A DNA stretch of 64,000 nucleotides from positions 5,084,001-5,148,000 of the forward strand of contig NZ_JAPEMM010000001.1 in the NCBI RefSeq assembly GCF_026342735.1. Direction: 5' to 3'. The translations under genes were made by a program, and so were the position numbers. The DNA is from Streptomyces sp. NBC_00193 (GTDB lineage: Bacteria; Actinomycetota; Actinomycetes; Streptomycetales; Streptomycetaceae). The notes beneath the pieces were generated by a model, which saw only the letters and a program-made list of their open reading frames with translations, was not told where the DNA came from and searched no databases. This document shows, piece after piece, positions 56,009 through 64,000 of the stretch (position 1 is its first letter; each line of letters starts with the position of its first letter).

Positions 56009-56344
56009 GCCGGACGGTACGCACCCCCTCCGCTCGCGCATCCACGGCGGGCCCCGGTCGACGACCGGGGCCCGCCGTGCTGCGTCCGGGACGGCCGCGG
56101 GCCTTTCGCAGCCGGGCCCGCCGCGAAAGGCCCGGAACGTCAGCGGCGCGCCCGGACGTTCCTCCATACCGGGTCACGCTTGTGTCACGGATTGTCGACA
56201 GTCCTCCACGGCGGAGTTCGTCTGGACCTTTTATTTCCCGTCCCGCGACACGCCCGGGGGGAATTCTGTTTCGAATTCCCCCGGAACTTCACGGAATTGT
56301 GGGCGGAGTGCACTCCGGGCGCACTCCCGGCACCCTCCGCTTCC
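56009..56344. other. Intergenic region with two hairpins
   Basis: A 17-bp hairpin at 56043-56079 (CACGGCGGGCCCCGGTC with its complement, loop GAC) ends the PAP2 transcript. The remaining 260 nt are less GC-rich and hold a 10-bp EcoRI-type hairpin at 56257-56282 (GGGGGAATTC, loop TGTTTC). It follows the end of the WYL gene. No gene was found. Confidence 0.65.
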
Positions 56345-57337
56345 TCACAAATCCTTCACTTCTCCGGCCGCTTCACGCGGTTCCAGTGACCTGCCGAGCC
56401 GATCTCGCGCGGCCCGGATCCGGTCCGTCAGCTCGGCCGGCTCGACGACCTCGAACTCACACCCGATCATCATGATGTGAATCACGAGGACATCGAGGTT
56501 GACCGCCCCGGTGCGCAGGATGCAGCTCTGCTCGTCGAGCGGCTCCAGGGTCCCGTCGGCCGGCCCGACGATCCGCGCCGCCTCCTCCTCGGACACCCGC
56601 AGCCGGACGACCGCGCGGGCCGCGTACACCCGCTGGGAGATGCCCCGGGAGACGTACGCGGCGAGGTCCTCGGCGGGCGGTGGGCGCGGGGTGAAGCGCG
56701 GTCCGTGCGGGGGCCTGGGCTCGATCCGGTCCACCCGGAAGGTCCGCCAGTCCTCCCGGTCCAGATCCCAGGCGACGAGGTACCAGCGGCGCTCGCTGCA
56801 CACCAGCCGGTGCGGCTCGACGGTCCTGCGGGTGACGGTCCCCCCGTGGTCCCGGTAGCCGAAGCGCAGCCGCTCGGCGTCACGGCAGACGCCGGCCAGC
56901 TCGGTCAGCACGGAGGAGTCGACGGTGGAGGCGCCCGCCCCGCGGAACATGGGCACGGTGAACCGGTTGAGCGCGGACACCCGGGCGCGCAGCCGGGACG
57001 GCAGCACCTGCTCCAGCTTCGCCAACGCCCGTACGGATGCCTCGCCGATGCCCTCCACGCCGTTCCCGGCGGCGGTCCGCAGCCCCACGGCCACCGCGAC
57101 GGCCTCGTCGTCGTCGAGGAGCAGGGGAGGCATCTCGGCCCCGGCCCCCAGCTGGTAGCCGCCGCCGGTGCCCGGACTCGCGTTCACGGGGTAACCGAGC
57201 TCCCGCAGCCGGTCCACGTCGCGGCGCACGGTCCGCGCCGTCACGCCGAGCCGGCCGGCCAGGTCGGCCCCGGTCCATTCCCGGTGGGCCTGCAACAGGG
57301 ACAACAGGCGCAGCAGCCGCGCGGAAGTATCGAGCAT
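56345..57337 (-). CDS. WYL-domain transcriptional regulator (YafY-like)
   Basis: A 330-residue regulator. The N-terminal HTH is TSARLLRLLSLLQAHREWTGADLAGRLGVTARTVRRDVDRLRELGYPVNASPGTGGGYQLGAG. The WYL domain has GGTVTRRTVEPHRLVCSERRWYLVAWDLDREDWRTFRVDRIEPR, and a C-terminal extension follows. WYL regulators respond to nucleic acid or nucleotide ligands in several systems; the target is unknown. It is divergent from the acyl-CoA dehydrogenase, 120 nt apart. Confidence 0.92.
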   Translation of the reverse strand: MLDTSARLLRLLSLLQAHREWTGADLAGRLGVTARTVRRDVDRLRELGYPVNASPGTGGGYQLGAGAEMPPLLLDDDEAVAVAVGLRTAAGNGVEGIGEASVRALAKLEQVLPSRLRARVSALNRFTVPMFRGAGASTVDSSVLTELAGVCRDAERLRFGYRDHGGTVTRRTVEPHRLVCSERRWYLVAWDLDREDWRTFRVDRIEPRPPHGPRFTPRPPPAEDLAAYVSRGISQRVYAARAVVRLRVSEEEAARIVGPADGTLEPLDEQSCILRTGAVNLDVLVIHIMMIGCEFEVVEPAELTDRIRAARDRLGRSLEPREAAGEVKDL

Positions 57338-57457
57338 GTCCGCAGTCTGCCCCCAGGACCGGGACCGGGGTCACACCGGAAGCGGGTGGACCGCGGACCG
57401 GCGGACCGACAAACTTGCGGCGCTAGGTTTTGTGATCCCGGTCTGCCAGGAGGCGCA

Positions 57458-58627
57458 GTGTCCTTCGTTCCCACCGACCCGCTCGGGCTCGACGAACTCC
57501 TCACGCCCGAGGACCTCGCGATCCGGGACACCGTCCGCGGCTGGGCCGCCGACCGGGTCCTGCCGAACATCGCCGAGTGGTACGAGAACGGCGAGCTGCC
57601 CGGGATCCGGGAGATCGCCAAGGAGCTCGGCGCCCTCGGCGCCCTCGGGATGTCGCTCCAGGGATACGGCTGCGCGGGCGCGAGCGCCGTCCAGTACGGG
57701 CTCGCCTGCCTGGAACTGGAGGCCGCGGACTCGGGGATCCGCTCGCTGGTCTCCGTACAGGGCTCGCTCGCGATGTACGCGATCTGGAAGTACGGCTCCG
57801 AGGAGCAGAAGCAGCGGTGGCTGCCCGGCATGGCCGCGGGCGAGCTCATCGGCTGCTTCGGGCTGACCGAGCCGGACGTCGGGTCGGACCCCGGCGCGAT
57901 GCGCACGCACGCCAAGCGGGACGGCTCGGACTGGGTGCTGAACGGCCGCAAGATGTGGATCACCAACGGCTCGGTGGCCGCCGTGGCCGTCGTCTGGGCG
58001 CAGACCGAGGAGGGGATCCGCGGGTTCGCCGTCCCCACGGACAGCGCCGGCTTCTCCGCCCCGGAGATCAAGCACAAGTGGTCCCTGCGCGCGTCGGTGA
58101 CCAGCGAGCTGGTCATGGACGACGTACGGCTGCCCGCCGACGCGGTGCTTCCGGGCGTCACCGGACTCAAGGGGCCGCTCGGCTGTCTCAGCCACGCGCG
58201 GTACGGGATCGTCTGGGGATCCATGGGTGCGGCGCGCGCCAGCTTCGAGTCGGCGCTGGACTACGCGAAGACGCGCGAGCAGTTCGGCAGGCCCATCGGC
58301 GGCTTCCAGCTCACGCAGGCCAAGCTCGCGGACATGGCGCTGGAGCTCCACAAGGGGATCCTGCTCGCCCACCACCTGGGGCGGCGGATGGACGCCGGGA
58401 CCCTGCGGCCGGAGCAGATCAGTTTCGGCAAGCTCAACAACGTCCGCGAGGCCATCGAGATCTGTCGCACCGCGCGGACGATCCTCGGTGCCAACGGGAT
58501 CTCCCTCGAATACCCCGTCATGCGGCACGCCACCAACCTCGAATCGGTCCTCACCTACGAGGGCACCGTCGAGATGCACCAGCTCGTGCTGGGCAAGGCG
58601 CTCACCGGGCTCGACGCCTTCCGCTAG
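57458..58627 (+). CDS. Acyl-CoA dehydrogenase (glutaryl-CoA dehydrogenase-like)
   Basis: A 389-residue flavoenzyme that desaturates acyl-CoA. Motifs are ELIGCFGLTEPDVGSDPGAMRTHA, LNGRKMWITNGSVAAVAVVWA, and the catalytic Glu in LTYEGTVEMHQLVLGKALTG near 368. The sequence resembles glutaryl-CoA dehydrogenases (GIVWGSMGAARASFESALDYAKTREQFGRPIGGFQLTQ), though substrate is an inference. GTG 57458 follows CAGGAGG. Confidence 0.93.
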   Translation: MSFVPTDPLGLDELLTPEDLAIRDTVRGWAADRVLPNIAEWYENGELPGIREIAKELGALGALGMSLQGYGCAGASAVQYGLACLELEAADSGIRSLVSVQGSLAMYAIWKYGSEEQKQRWLPGMAAGELIGCFGLTEPDVGSDPGAMRTHAKRDGSDWVLNGRKMWITNGSVAAVAVVWAQTEEGIRGFAVPTDSAGFSAPEIKHKWSLRASVTSELVMDDVRLPADAVLPGVTGLKGPLGCLSHARYGIVWGSMGAARASFESALDYAKTREQFGRPIGGFQLTQAKLADMALELHKGILLAHHLGRRMDAGTLRPEQISFGKLNNVREAIEICRTARTILGANGISLEYPVMRHATNLESVLTYEGTVEMHQLVLGKALTGLDAFR

Positions 58628-58693
58628 GCCGGGTGCGGCCACAGGATCGCCGGGAGGGCCGGAAGGAACCGCGGGCGGCCGGTGAGGCCTTGC

Positions 58694-59146
58694 TCAGCTC
58701 TGGTTGAAGAAGTCGCGCGAGCGGCCGCCGGACTCGCCGCTCACGATCTGGGTGTCGGCCGGGGTCAGCAGGAAGACCCTGGTCGCCACCCGCTCGATCG
58801 AACCGCGCAGACCGAAGGTCAGACCGGCCGCGAAGTCGACCACGCGCTTCGCGTCGCCCGGGTCCATCGAGGACAGGTTCACGATGACCGGGACACCGTC
58901 GCGGAACAGCTCGCCGATGCCGCGGGCGTCGCGGAAGCCGTCCGGGGTGACCGTCGCGATGCGGCGGCCCTGCTCGACGGCGGACTCCGACGCCACCTTG
59001 ACGCGCGGGTCCGTGACCCACTGCTCGCCGGGGCCGACCACCGAACCCCCCTGCGGGGCCTCCGCGTAGTCGTCGTCGTAGTAACGCTCGTCGTCGCTGT
59101 CCTCTACGAGACCCAGCCAGGCACTCGCCTTGCGCACCGAACCCAT
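58694..59146 (-). CDS. SepF-like protein (SflA type)
   Basis: A 150-residue protein with the SepF layout: a membrane-binding-like N-terminal helix (GSVRKASAWLGLVEDSDDERYYDDDYAEA), a linker, then the SepF core (IATVTPDGFRDARGIGELFRDGVPVIVNLSSMDPGDAKRVVDFAAGLTFGLRGSIERVATRVFLLTPADTQIVSGE). It lies far from the divisome cluster, which suggests the paralogue SflA/SflB known in S. coelicolor rather than SepF itself. Those paralogues affect hyphal tip growth and branching. Ribosome site AAAGGAGG is strong. Confidence 0.85.
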   Translation of the reverse strand: MGSVRKASAWLGLVEDSDDERYYDDDYAEAPQGGSVVGPGEQWVTDPRVKVASESAVEQGRRIATVTPDGFRDARGIGELFRDGVPVIVNLSSMDPGDAKRVVDFAAGLTFGLRGSIERVATRVFLLTPADTQIVSGESGGRSRDFFNQS

Positions 59147-59429
59147 GGACGCCTCCTTTCATCGCGGTCAGTTCTGTCTTGTCTTCCGCGTCCCTATCGT
59201 CGTCCATGATGCTGACAACGCGCCAAGTGGATAGTCGCCGCGCAGGGGTTTCGTGACGGTACTGGTGCAGAACATCCGTTGCACCGTCAAGGATCCCGGC
59301 GGGTACCGCTGCTGACTGAGTGAAAATACGACCAGTGCAGCCGTACGGGTGAGGGACGGGGGCGTACGGGTGACGGCCGGTCTCGCTACCATGCCCGTCG
59401 GCACGCGTATGACACACGGGGGAATCGTT

Positions 59430-60581
59430 TTGTTCGGCATCGTCAGACCCTGCACGCATCGGCTCGGGGAGCGGTTCAAGACGGAGTGGATGGCCCATCT
59501 CTGCGGGCTGTGCCTGGCACTTCGGGGGGACCACGGCCAGTTCGCGAGGATCGTGACCAACTACGACGGGCTGCTCGTCTCCGTTCTGACGGAGGCTCAG
59601 TCCGGTCCCGCCCCGGGCTCCCGGCGCACCGCCGGTCCCTGTCCACTGCGCGGGATGCGCACCGCGGCCGTGGCCAACGGCGAGGGTGCGCGGCTCGCCG
59701 CCGCCGTCTCGCTGGTCCTGGCCTCCGCGAAGGTGCGCGACCACGTGGCCGACCGCGACGGCCTGTTGGCCCGCGCCCCGATCGCCCTCGCGGCGCGCCG
59801 GGTGGCCCGGGGCTGGGACCGGGCGGGTGCCCGTACCGGGGCCTCGCTCGGCTTCGACACGGCCGTGCTCGTCGACGCCGTGGACCGGCAGGCGGGCATC
59901 GAGACCCTGGCCGGAGCCGGCACGCCGGTGCTCGTGGTGACCGAGCCGACCGAGACCGCGACGGCCGCCGCCTTCGCCCATACCGCGACCCTCGCCGGTC
60001 GGCCAGGCAACGCCCCCGCGCTCGGCGAGGCGGGACGCTACTTCGGGCGGCTCGCGCACCTGCTGGACGCCGTCGAGGACCAGGCCGCGGACGCGGCGGC
60101 GGGCGCCTGGAACCCGCTGACCGCCACCGGGACCCCGCGTGCCGAGGCGCGCAGGCTGTGCGACGACGCGCTGCGGGGCATCCGGCTGGCGCTGCGGGAG
60201 GTGGAGTTCGCCGACGCGGGACTCGCCCACCGGCTGCTCGTGCACGAGCTGCGCACCTCGGTGGACCGGGCCTTCGGGACGGCCGGCTGCTCCCACACGG
60301 CGACGGGTGCCGGGCCCGAGGGCTCCTTCGGCCCGCCCCCGGTGGACTTCGGCCCGCCGCCGGCGCCCCCGCGCAAGCCGCGCCGAGACCTGCTGCCGGG
60401 CTGTGCGGTGGCCATCGGGCTGTTCTGCACGTGCCAGATGTGCTGCACCGAGCACGAGGGTCCGTGGTCCCGGGAGAAGAAGGACCCGTGGTGCGATGCC
60501 GGCGACTGCTGCGACGGCTGTGACTGCTGCGGTGACTGCGGGTGCGGGGACTGCTGCTGCTGTCCCTGCGACGGCTGCTGA
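59430..60581 (+). CDS. DUF5685 family protein with extreme Cys-rich tail
   Basis: A 383-residue protein. The conserved body begins FGIVRPCTHRLGERFKTEWMAHLCGLCLALRGDHGQ with CTH and CGLC, a possible metal site. Helical segments follow (about 100-290). Near 320 a hydrophobic stretch, LLPGCAVAIGLFCTCQMCC, precedes the end. The final 30 residues hold 14 Cys, mainly in CC, CGC and CCCC. Function unknown. TTG 59430 is chosen because GGGGGAA stands about 6 nt before it and it gives the family N-terminus; ATG 59409 and GTG 59349 are longer options. It is divergent from the SepF-like gene. Confidence 0.8.
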   Translation: MFGIVRPCTHRLGERFKTEWMAHLCGLCLALRGDHGQFARIVTNYDGLLVSVLTEAQSGPAPGSRRTAGPCPLRGMRTAAVANGEGARLAAAVSLVLASAKVRDHVADRDGLLARAPIALAARRVARGWDRAGARTGASLGFDTAVLVDAVDRQAGIETLAGAGTPVLVVTEPTETATAAAFAHTATLAGRPGNAPALGEAGRYFGRLAHLLDAVEDQAADAAAGAWNPLTATGTPRAEARRLCDDALRGIRLALREVEFADAGLAHRLLVHELRTSVDRAFGTAGCSHTATGAGPEGSFGPPPVDFGPPPAPPRKPRRDLLPGCAVAIGLFCTCQMCCTEHEGPWSREKKDPWCDAGDCCDGCDCCGDCGCGDCCCCPCDGC

Positions 60582-60966
60582 GGACGTTCGGGCTCCGCTT
60601 CGGCCCCGGCTTGGCTGCGGATTGGTTCCGGCTTGGTTTCGGGTTGGCGCGGGTTCGGCCCGACGCTTCCGGCCATCGATAGGTTGGGGCGATTTCCAGC
60701 CGTTCCGGGAATCGGTGCGTGAGGGGTGTGCGCACGGCCTGGGCTGCGACGAGGGAGCGTCTCGGCTGCGATGGTCAACGCGGAGCGGACAGTGGCTTGA
60801 AGTGGCCCTTGCCTCACGTGCCTGGTGCCGGAAAACCTTCGATAGCATTTACGGGGTTTGTCAGGGGCACGGCGAACGGCGATCTGCCGACGGCGGTTCC
60901 TGATGACTACACAAGCTCGGGCACCGCACCTGCCCCGGGCTTCGATTTCCTTCGGGAGGACAATAA
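60582..60966 (+). other. Upstream region of the first serine protease
   Basis: 385 nt without a gene. The first part carries loosely repeated GGTTCGGCTTGG-like words. CGGGGTTTGTCAGGGGCACG at 60852 onward matches the region before the second protease. Confidence 0.5.
60852..60880 (+). promoter_or_regulatory. Shared upstream element of the protease pair, copy 1
   Basis: CGGGG-TTTGTCAGGGGCACG-GCGAACGGC matches copy 2 at 27 of 29 positions. It lies 86 nt before the GTG. TTGTCA could be a -35 element. Confidence 0.6.
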
Positions 60967-61848
60967 GTGACGATCAAGCGCATCTTCCGTTCCCGGCTCT
61001 TCGCCGCGGCCGTCGGTCTGACCGCCGTGGCCACCCTCGCGGGTCCCGCGGCGGCGGCAGAGGACCCGAACGGCGGCAGCGTCAACGCCGACCTCTTCGC
61101 CGCCGTGGACGCCTCGCTCCTGCGGGCCGACGTCCCCGGCACCGCGTGGGGTCAGGACCCCGAGACGGGGGCCATCGTGGTCCAGGCGGACTCCACCGTC
61201 TCGGACGCGAACATAGAGAAGATCAAGAAGGAGGTCGGGGGGAACTCGGCCGTGCGCGTCGAGCGGACCCACGGCAAGACCTCGATGCTGACCAGCGGTG
61301 GGGACGGCATCTGGACCACCTCGTGGCGCTGCTCCCTCGGCTTCAACGTGCGCAAGGGCACCACGTACTACGCCCTGACCGCGGGTCACTGCGTCAAGGG
61401 TGCCGGCACCTGGTACACCAACTCGTCGCGGACCACGAAGATCGGCGGGAACGTCGGTGCCAGCTTCCCGGGCAACGACTACGGTCTCATCCGCTACGAC
61501 AACAAGGCCCTCAAGCACTCGGGCAGTGTCGGTAGCCAGGACATCAAGACCGCCATCAACGCCACGGTGGGCCTGAGCGTGAAGCGCCGCGGCAACACCA
61601 CCGGCACGCACGGTGGCAAGGTGACCGGCCTGAACTGGACGGTGCACTACAGCAGCGGTGAGACCGTCAAGGGTCTGATCAAGACCAACGTCTGCGCCGA
61701 GCCCGGCGACAGCGGCGGCCCGCTCTATTCGGGCACCCGTGCGGTCGGCCTCACCTCCGGCGGCAGCGGCAACTGCACTGCGGGCGGTACCACCTACTTC
61801 CAGCCCGTCAAGGAAGCGATGGCCCGCTGGGGCGTGAGCGTCTACTAA
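60967..61848 (+). CDS. Secreted S1 serine protease (streptogrisin/alpha-lytic type), copy 1
   Basis: A 293-residue preproenzyme. The Sec signal ends near residue 31 (AAAVGLTAVATLAGPAAAAE). A pro-region (about 35-105) has TLVVQADSTVSDANIEKIKKE-like character. The mature domain begins near 110. The triad is His141 in ALTAGHC, Asp171 in GNDYGLI and Ser249 in EPGDSGGP. Two disulfides (CSLGF with HC, VC with NC) are expected. The GTG follows GGGAGGAC. No C-terminal extension. It is a typical extracellular peptidase; substrate specificity cannot be read. Confidence 0.95.
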   Translation: MTIKRIFRSRLFAAAVGLTAVATLAGPAAAAEDPNGGSVNADLFAAVDASLLRADVPGTAWGQDPETGAIVVQADSTVSDANIEKIKKEVGGNSAVRVERTHGKTSMLTSGGDGIWTTSWRCSLGFNVRKGTTYYALTAGHCVKGAGTWYTNSSRTTKIGGNVGASFPGNDYGLIRYDNKALKHSGSVGSQDIKTAINATVGLSVKRRGNTTGTHGGKVTGLNWTVHYSSGETVKGLIKTNVCAEPGDSGGPLYSGTRAVGLTSGGSGNCTAGGTTYFQPVKEAMARWGVSVY

Positions 61849-61887
61849 GCCGCACGCACCCCGCTTCACCGCTTCACCGCTTCATCG

Positions 61888-61922
61888 CTGGACCCCCTCC
61901 CGCCTGCCGGGTGGGGGTCCAG
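61888..61922 (+). terminator. Terminator after protease 1
   Basis: CTGGACCCCC pairs with GGGGGTCCAG, with a small GC-rich inner stem. Three direct copies of CGCTTCAC precede it at 61862-61884. Confidence 0.8.
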
Positions 61923-62003
61923 TGCGTTGGTGTATGCGTGCGTTCGTGGCCATTGGCGGGCCTTTCGGTTTCCGGCCCGGCCGGTGTGGAAGGGTTGAGC
62001 GGC

Positions 62004-62819
62004 ATGAGCGCTGACGCAGAAGATCCGATCACCGCCTGGAAGCGGTGGCACGAGCATCGGGTGGACACCGTGTCCGCCCCCTACGGGCCGCTCGCACTGA
62101 CCGGCACCTTCTGGCTCGCCGATTACCCGGAAGGTCGAATTCCGGCCGTTCCGGGGCGCTGGCGGGCCGCCGCCGGAGGCGTGACCCTGACCGCGGGGCC
62201 CGAGGACGGGATCACCCTGGACGGCGAGCCCTTCGCCGGCTCCGCCGTCCTGGCCGCCGACGAGGCCCCGCCCTCGCACGCCCGGCTCGCCGCCGGGGAG
62301 GTACGGCTCGTCGTGATCCGGCGCGAAGGGGACTGGGCGGTCCGCGTGTTCGACCCGGCCGCGCCGGGACGCGCGGCCTTCACCGGGATCGAGGCCACCC
62401 CGTACGACCCGGCGTACGCGGTGCCGGGACACTTCTCCCCGTACGGCGAGGACCGGACGGTCCAGGTCGAGAACGTCGACGGACGGACGCGCGGGCTCGG
62501 GCTGGGCGGTGAGCTGAGCTTCTCCTTCGCGGGCGCCCGGCACGCGCTGCGGGTCGCGGTGGACGAGGAGGACGGCAGTCTCCGGGCGGTCATCGGCGAT
62601 GCCACCGGGGGTCGTTCCAGCTACCGCTTCCGGTTCCTCAAGCCCGGAATCCCCGCCGCCGACGGCTCCGTCACCGTGGACCTCAGCCGGGTCCAGCTCC
62701 CGCCGTGCGCCTTCGCGGACCACTTCGTGTGCCCCTTCCCCCCACCGGGCAACACCCTGCCGTTCGAGATCGCGGCGGGCGAGAGGCGGCTGAAAGGCGC
62801 CCTTGCTAGCGGTATCTGA
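62004..62819 (+). CDS. DUF1684 family protein
   Basis: A 271-residue cytosolic protein. Hallmarks are WKRWHEHRVDTVSAPYGPLALTGTFWLADYPEGRIPAVPG, GYDPAYAVPG-like FTGIEATPYDPAYAV, and FLKPGIPAADGSVTVDLSRVQLPPCAFADHFVCPFPPPGNTLPFEIAAGER. DUF1684 has no known role to me. ATG 62004 gives the family N-terminus. It lies between two protease genes but shows no functional link to them. Confidence 0.85.
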   Translation: MSADAEDPITAWKRWHEHRVDTVSAPYGPLALTGTFWLADYPEGRIPAVPGRWRAAAGGVTLTAGPEDGITLDGEPFAGSAVLAADEAPPSHARLAAGEVRLVVIRREGDWAVRVFDPAAPGRAAFTGIEATPYDPAYAVPGHFSPYGEDRTVQVENVDGRTRGLGLGGELSFSFAGARHALRVAVDEEDGSLRAVIGDATGGRSSYRFRFLKPGIPAADGSVTVDLSRVQLPPCAFADHFVCPFPPPGNTLPFEIAAGERRLKGALASGI

Positions 62820-62846
62820 CGCCAGGAGACTCCCGTCAGCGTCTCT

Positions 62847-62875
62847 CGGGGCTTGTCAGGGGCACGTCGAACGGC
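62847..62875 (+). promoter_or_regulatory. Shared upstream element of the protease pair, copy 2
   Basis: CGGGGCTTGTCAGGGGCACG followed by TCGAACGGC, 91 nt before the second protease GTG. Two bases differ from copy 1. No other part of the upstream regions matches as well. Confidence 0.6.
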
Positions 62876-62966
62876 ATCCTGTTCCGCCGTGCCCCCGGCC
62901 GCCCTCCACGGGCTCCGGCACCACCCACCCCGCCGGGCCTCCGATCCCCACTCGGGAGGACGACAA

Positions 62967-63842
62967 GTGACGATCAAGACCATCATCCGTTCCAGGCTCT
63001 TCGCCGTGGCCACCGGTATGGCCGCCGTGGCCGCCCTCGCGGCGCCCACGGCCGCGCACGCCGACGGCGGCTTCAGCGCCGACCGGCTCGCCTCCGCCGG
63101 CGCCTCGGTCCTGCGCGCCGACGTCGCCGGCACCGCCTGGCACACCGACCCCGCCACCGGCACCCTCGTGGTCACCGCCGACTCCACCGTCTCGGCGGCC
63201 GACATCGCCAGGATCCGCAGCGAGGCCGGAACGAACGCGGCCGCCCTGCGCATCGAACGCACCCCCGGCAAGCTGAGGAAGCTCGTCTCCGGCGGCGACG
63301 CCATCTACGCCTCCGGCTGGCGCTGTTCGGCCGGCTTCAACGTGCGCAGCGGAAGCACGTACTACATCCTGACCGCCGGACACTGCACCGACGGCGCGGG
63401 CACCTGGTGGACCAACTCCGCCCGCACCACCGTCATCGGCCCCACCGTGGGCTCCAGCTTCCCGAACAACGACTACGGGCTCGTCCGCTACGACAACGCC
63501 GCCGTCGCCCACCCCGGGACCGTCGGCAACCAGGACATCACCAGCGCCATCAACGCCACCAACGGCCTGGCCGTCACCCGCCGCGGCTCCACCACCGGCA
63601 TCCACAGCGGCTCGGTGACCGGGCTCAACGCCACCGTGAACTACGGCGGCGGCGACGTCGTCTACGGGATGATCCGGACCAACGTCTGCGCCGAGCCCGG
63701 CGACAGCGGCGGCCCGCTCTACTCCGGCACCCGCGCGGTCGGCCTCACGTCCGGCGGCAGCGGCAACTGCTCCTCGGGCGGCACCACGTTCTTCCAGCCC
63801 GTCGTCGAGGCGCTCAACGCGTACGGCGTGAGCGTGTACTAG
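62967..63842 (+). CDS. Secreted S1 serine protease (streptogrisin/alpha-lytic type), copy 2
   Basis: A 291-residue preproenzyme close to copy 1 through signal, pro-region and catalytic domain. The triad is His139 in ILTAGHC, Asp169 in NNDYGLV and Ser247 in EPGDSGGP. The ends are almost the same (SGTRAVGLTSGGSGNC...YGVSVY). GTG 62967 follows GGGAGGAC as in copy 1. The two arose by duplication; DUF1684 lies between them. Divergent surface residues may give different specificity. Confidence 0.95.
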   Translation: MTIKTIIRSRLFAVATGMAAVAALAAPTAAHADGGFSADRLASAGASVLRADVAGTAWHTDPATGTLVVTADSTVSAADIARIRSEAGTNAAALRIERTPGKLRKLVSGGDAIYASGWRCSAGFNVRSGSTYYILTAGHCTDGAGTWWTNSARTTVIGPTVGSSFPNNDYGLVRYDNAAVAHPGTVGNQDITSAINATNGLAVTRRGSTTGIHSGSVTGLNATVNYGGGDVVYGMIRTNVCAEPGDSGGPLYSGTRAVGLTSGGSGNCSSGGTTFFQPVVEALNAYGVSVY

Positions 63843-63888
63843 ACCCCGCTCCGGGGCCGCGCCACGGACCCGTGCGCCCCCGCCGCAC

Positions 63889-63927
63889 CCCTGGACGTCC
63901 TCCCGCCTTCTGGGAGGATGTCCAGGG
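63889..63927 (+). terminator. Terminator after protease 2
   Basis: A 16-bp stem, CCCTGGACGTCCTCCC with GGGAGGATGTCCAGGG and one G-T pair, loop GCCTTCT. It starts 46 nt after the stop. Confidence 0.88.
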
Positions 63928-63959
63928 CGTTCGTGTCCACGGGGGGAGCGGGTTTCTGC

Positions 63960-64000
63960 ATGAAGCGAATCGGCGTGACCGGGCACCGGTCGATTCCGGA
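63960..64000 (+). CDS. 5' end of a gene cut by the window edge
   Basis: The ATG at 63960 follows GGGGGGAG and reads KRIGVTGHRSIP before the edge. The GHRxIP start recalls SLOG-type nucleotide-binding proteins, but only 13 codons are visible, so this is a weak guess. Confidence 0.5.
   Translation, partial: MKRIGVTGHRSIP

Overview
The window is chromosomal DNA from a high-GC, linear-chromosome-type actinomycete, almost certainly a Streptomyces or close relative. The support is very high GC in third codon positions, many GTG starts, tightly overlapped genes (ATGA and GTGA junctions), a DmdR/IdeR-type iron box, streptogrisin-like secreted proteases, a SepF-like paralogue of the kind known from Streptomyces, and a gene order (tlyA-nadK-recN ... 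pyrG-nudix-ald-parA-scpAB-rluB ... tyrA-cmk-acyltransferase-der) typical of the streptomycete core. No phage, insertion sequence, CRISPR array or tRNA was seen.

Layout. 1-2850: 3' part of a 23S rRNA gene, the 5S gene and a strong terminator. 2.9-8.1 kb: a TPR protein with a huge RGG-type repeat domain, a DUF1015 protein and a HAD phosphatase. 8.1-11.1 kb: an iron-box-controlled FecCD/FecCD/ATPase siderophore importer. 11.2-17.8 kb: a MerR regulator, an SCP2-like protein, then small ORF-tlyA-nadK-recN and a glycosyltransferase. 18-26.3 kb: PucR regulator, amine/amino-acid permease, Tat-exported flavin amine oxidase, a BBE-type flavin oxidoreductase and a GH15 glycosidase. 26.8-32.6 kb: pyrG, Nudix ADP-ribose pyrophosphatase, a STAND/TPR ATPase and ald. 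32.9-38.1 kb: a chromosome-organisation operon (ParA-like ATPase, a ribbon-helix-helix-like protein, ScpA, ScpB, RluB-like pseudouridine synthase). 38.1-41.8 kb: an NAD-salvage operon (pnuC-nadR-nrtR-ADP-ribosylglycohydrolase) behind a perfect palindrome that fits an NrtR operator. 41.8-44.5 kb: small accessory genes (orphan nucleotidyltransferase, Rieske lipoprotein, DUF952, YidB-like). 44.5-50.2 kb: tyrA, cmk, acyltransferase, der and two conserved hypotheticals. 50.5-58.6 kb: Rpf-LysM muralytic enzyme, MFS exporter, membrane mannosyltransferase-like protein, PAP2 phosphatase, WYL regulator, acyl-CoA dehydrogenase. 58.7-64 kb: SepF-like protein, DUF5685 protein with a remarkable Cys-rich tail, two paralogous secreted serine proteases separated by a DUF1684 gene, and the first codons of a further gene.

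How the genes work together. The clearest functional units are the iron importer (repressed when iron is plentiful), the NAD-recycling operon with its own repressor, and the ParA/RHH/Scp operon that probably links chromosome segregation to condensin loading. The RHH-like protein between parA and scpA is the best candidate for an undescribed component. A dispersed repeat of about 110 bp with the core TCAAACGCCGG sits in three places, two at convergent gene ends and one inside the parA-scpA operon; one location forms a perfect 25-bp hairpin.

All calls are from reading the sequence and family knowledge; no database search was run. Residue positions are approximate.
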